A stretch of 5,885 nt of DNA, taken from NCBI GenBank assembly GCA_030145015.1, contig JAQYWI010000232.1:1-5885 (forward strand), written 5' to 3'. Of this stretch, positions 5,416 to 5,885 are shown piece by piece. The position numbers and the translations under genes are program-made. The notes beneath the pieces are model-generated. The model made no database searches, was not told the DNA's origin, and saw nothing but the letters and a program-made list of their open reading frames with translations. The number at the start of each line of letters is the position of its first letter. Within the stretch, counting starts at the first letter, position 1. Origin of the DNA: Desulfobacterales bacterium. GTDB lineage: Bacteria; Desulfobacterota; Desulfobacteria; Desulfobacterales; JAHEIW01.

Positions 5416-5829
5416 ATGTTGGAAGCGATAAATCCTGGAGTGGCTGTTCAAGGTCAAGTCCATAAGATAAAGTCTGATAGTATTGCGCCTGCTAAAGTTT
5501 CTAAAATTGCAGATCAGAAGGTCCGGCCGGATCGGAAAATTAAAGATGATCAACAAATTAAAGAGGAAAAAAATGTAGAGGATGGGCAAAAAGGGAAAGA
5601 GGATGTCCAGGTTTCTCAGGATTTATTAGATGAGCTGGAACATGACATAAATACAATCCATAATGTCGGGCTTGAATTTTCGATGCATGACGAATCAGGC
5701 CGGACTATAATAAAAGTTGTTGAAAAAGATACCGGAAATTTGATTAGACAGATTCCGCCCGAAGATGTTTTGGATCTGATTATCAGAATGGGCGATGTGT
5801 TGGGCATTCTTTTTGATGAAAGGGTTTGA
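5416..5829 (+). CDS. flaG: FlaG family flagellar protein
   Basis: FlaG proteins are small flagellar factors. Mutants in Pseudomonas and Campylobacter relatives show altered, often longer, filaments, but the mechanism is not settled. The 137-residue product starts at ATG 5416 after a G-run ribosome binding site. Residues 1 to about 65 are Lys/Asp/Glu/Gln-rich and look disordered (KIKDDQQIKEEKNVEDGQKG at 41-60). The conserved domain spans about 69-137: VGLEFSMHDESGRTIIKVVE (84-103), DTGNLIRQIPPEDVLDL (105-121, with the hallmark RQIPPE) and the end GILFDERV. Its length is normal for the family. The gene is AT-rich (about 37% GC in 5521-5580 by hand count). In many genomes flaG sits between fliC and fliD; here it is last, after the fliT-like gene. 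No terminator is visible in the 56 bases that follow, so the operon may continue. Confidence 0.93.
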   Translation: MLEAINPGVAVQGQVHKIKSDSIAPAKVSKIADQKVRPDRKIKDDQQIKEEKNVEDGQKGKEDVQVSQDLLDELEHDINTIHNVGLEFSMHDESGRTIIKVVEKDTGNLIRQIPPEDVLDLIIRMGDVLGILFDERV

Positions 5830-5885
5830 TAAATTTTCAGAAGATAGGATATTTGTGAGAATATAGGTTGTTATGGATGGCCATC

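Noticed and set aside
5873..5885. ATG at 5873 as the start of a further gene (MDGH...).
   Set aside because: Only four codons are visible and the upstream sequence has just a weak SD, so a gene cannot be supported from this window.

Overview
The window holds a filament-assembly cluster of a bacterial flagellar regulon. All genes are on the + strand: flagellin (fliC, 469-2595), the filament cap (fliD, 3124-4542), the flagellin chaperone (fliS, 4618-5052), a small FliT-like chaperone (about 5042-5341) and FlaG (5416-5829). Protein sequence alone does not fix the organism. The gene order, the two consensus sigma-28 promoters and the interspersed palindromes between fliC and fliD suggest a Gram-negative bacterium, perhaps a Desulfobacterota (former Deltaproteobacteria). 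That placement is inference.

Layout. Positions 1-468 are an AT-rich leader region with no gene. It carries a strong sigma-28 promoter (256-283), a predicted leader of roughly 175-180 nt, degenerate heptamer repeats, several GGA motifs and a small hairpin just before the fliC ribosome binding site. fliC is visibly richer in GC than the rest of the window and ends in a clear intrinsic terminator (2637-2678), so it is probably a single-gene transcript. The 528-bp gap after it holds two unrelated palindromic repeats and then a second sigma-28 promoter (3070-3096). From there fliD, fliS, fliT-like and flaG look like one operon: no terminator is visible between them, and the fliT-like start overlaps the end of fliS.

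How the genes work together. FliC is the filament subunit. FliS keeps it unpolymerised in the cytoplasm and takes it to the export gate. FliD caps the growing filament and folds incoming subunits. FliT-type proteins chaperone FliD. FlaG affects filament length. Two separate sigma-28 promoters fit late expression, with abundant FliC uncoupled from the lower-dose cap and chaperones.

No novel gene system is apparent. The features worth a second look are non-coding or architectural: short-period (7-8 bp) degenerate repeats in three spacers, G-run ribosome binding sites for the last two genes, a G8 run placed so that loss of one G would fuse FliS to the FliT-like protein, a GGA-rich fliC leader, and a flagellin central region with two tandem related modules.
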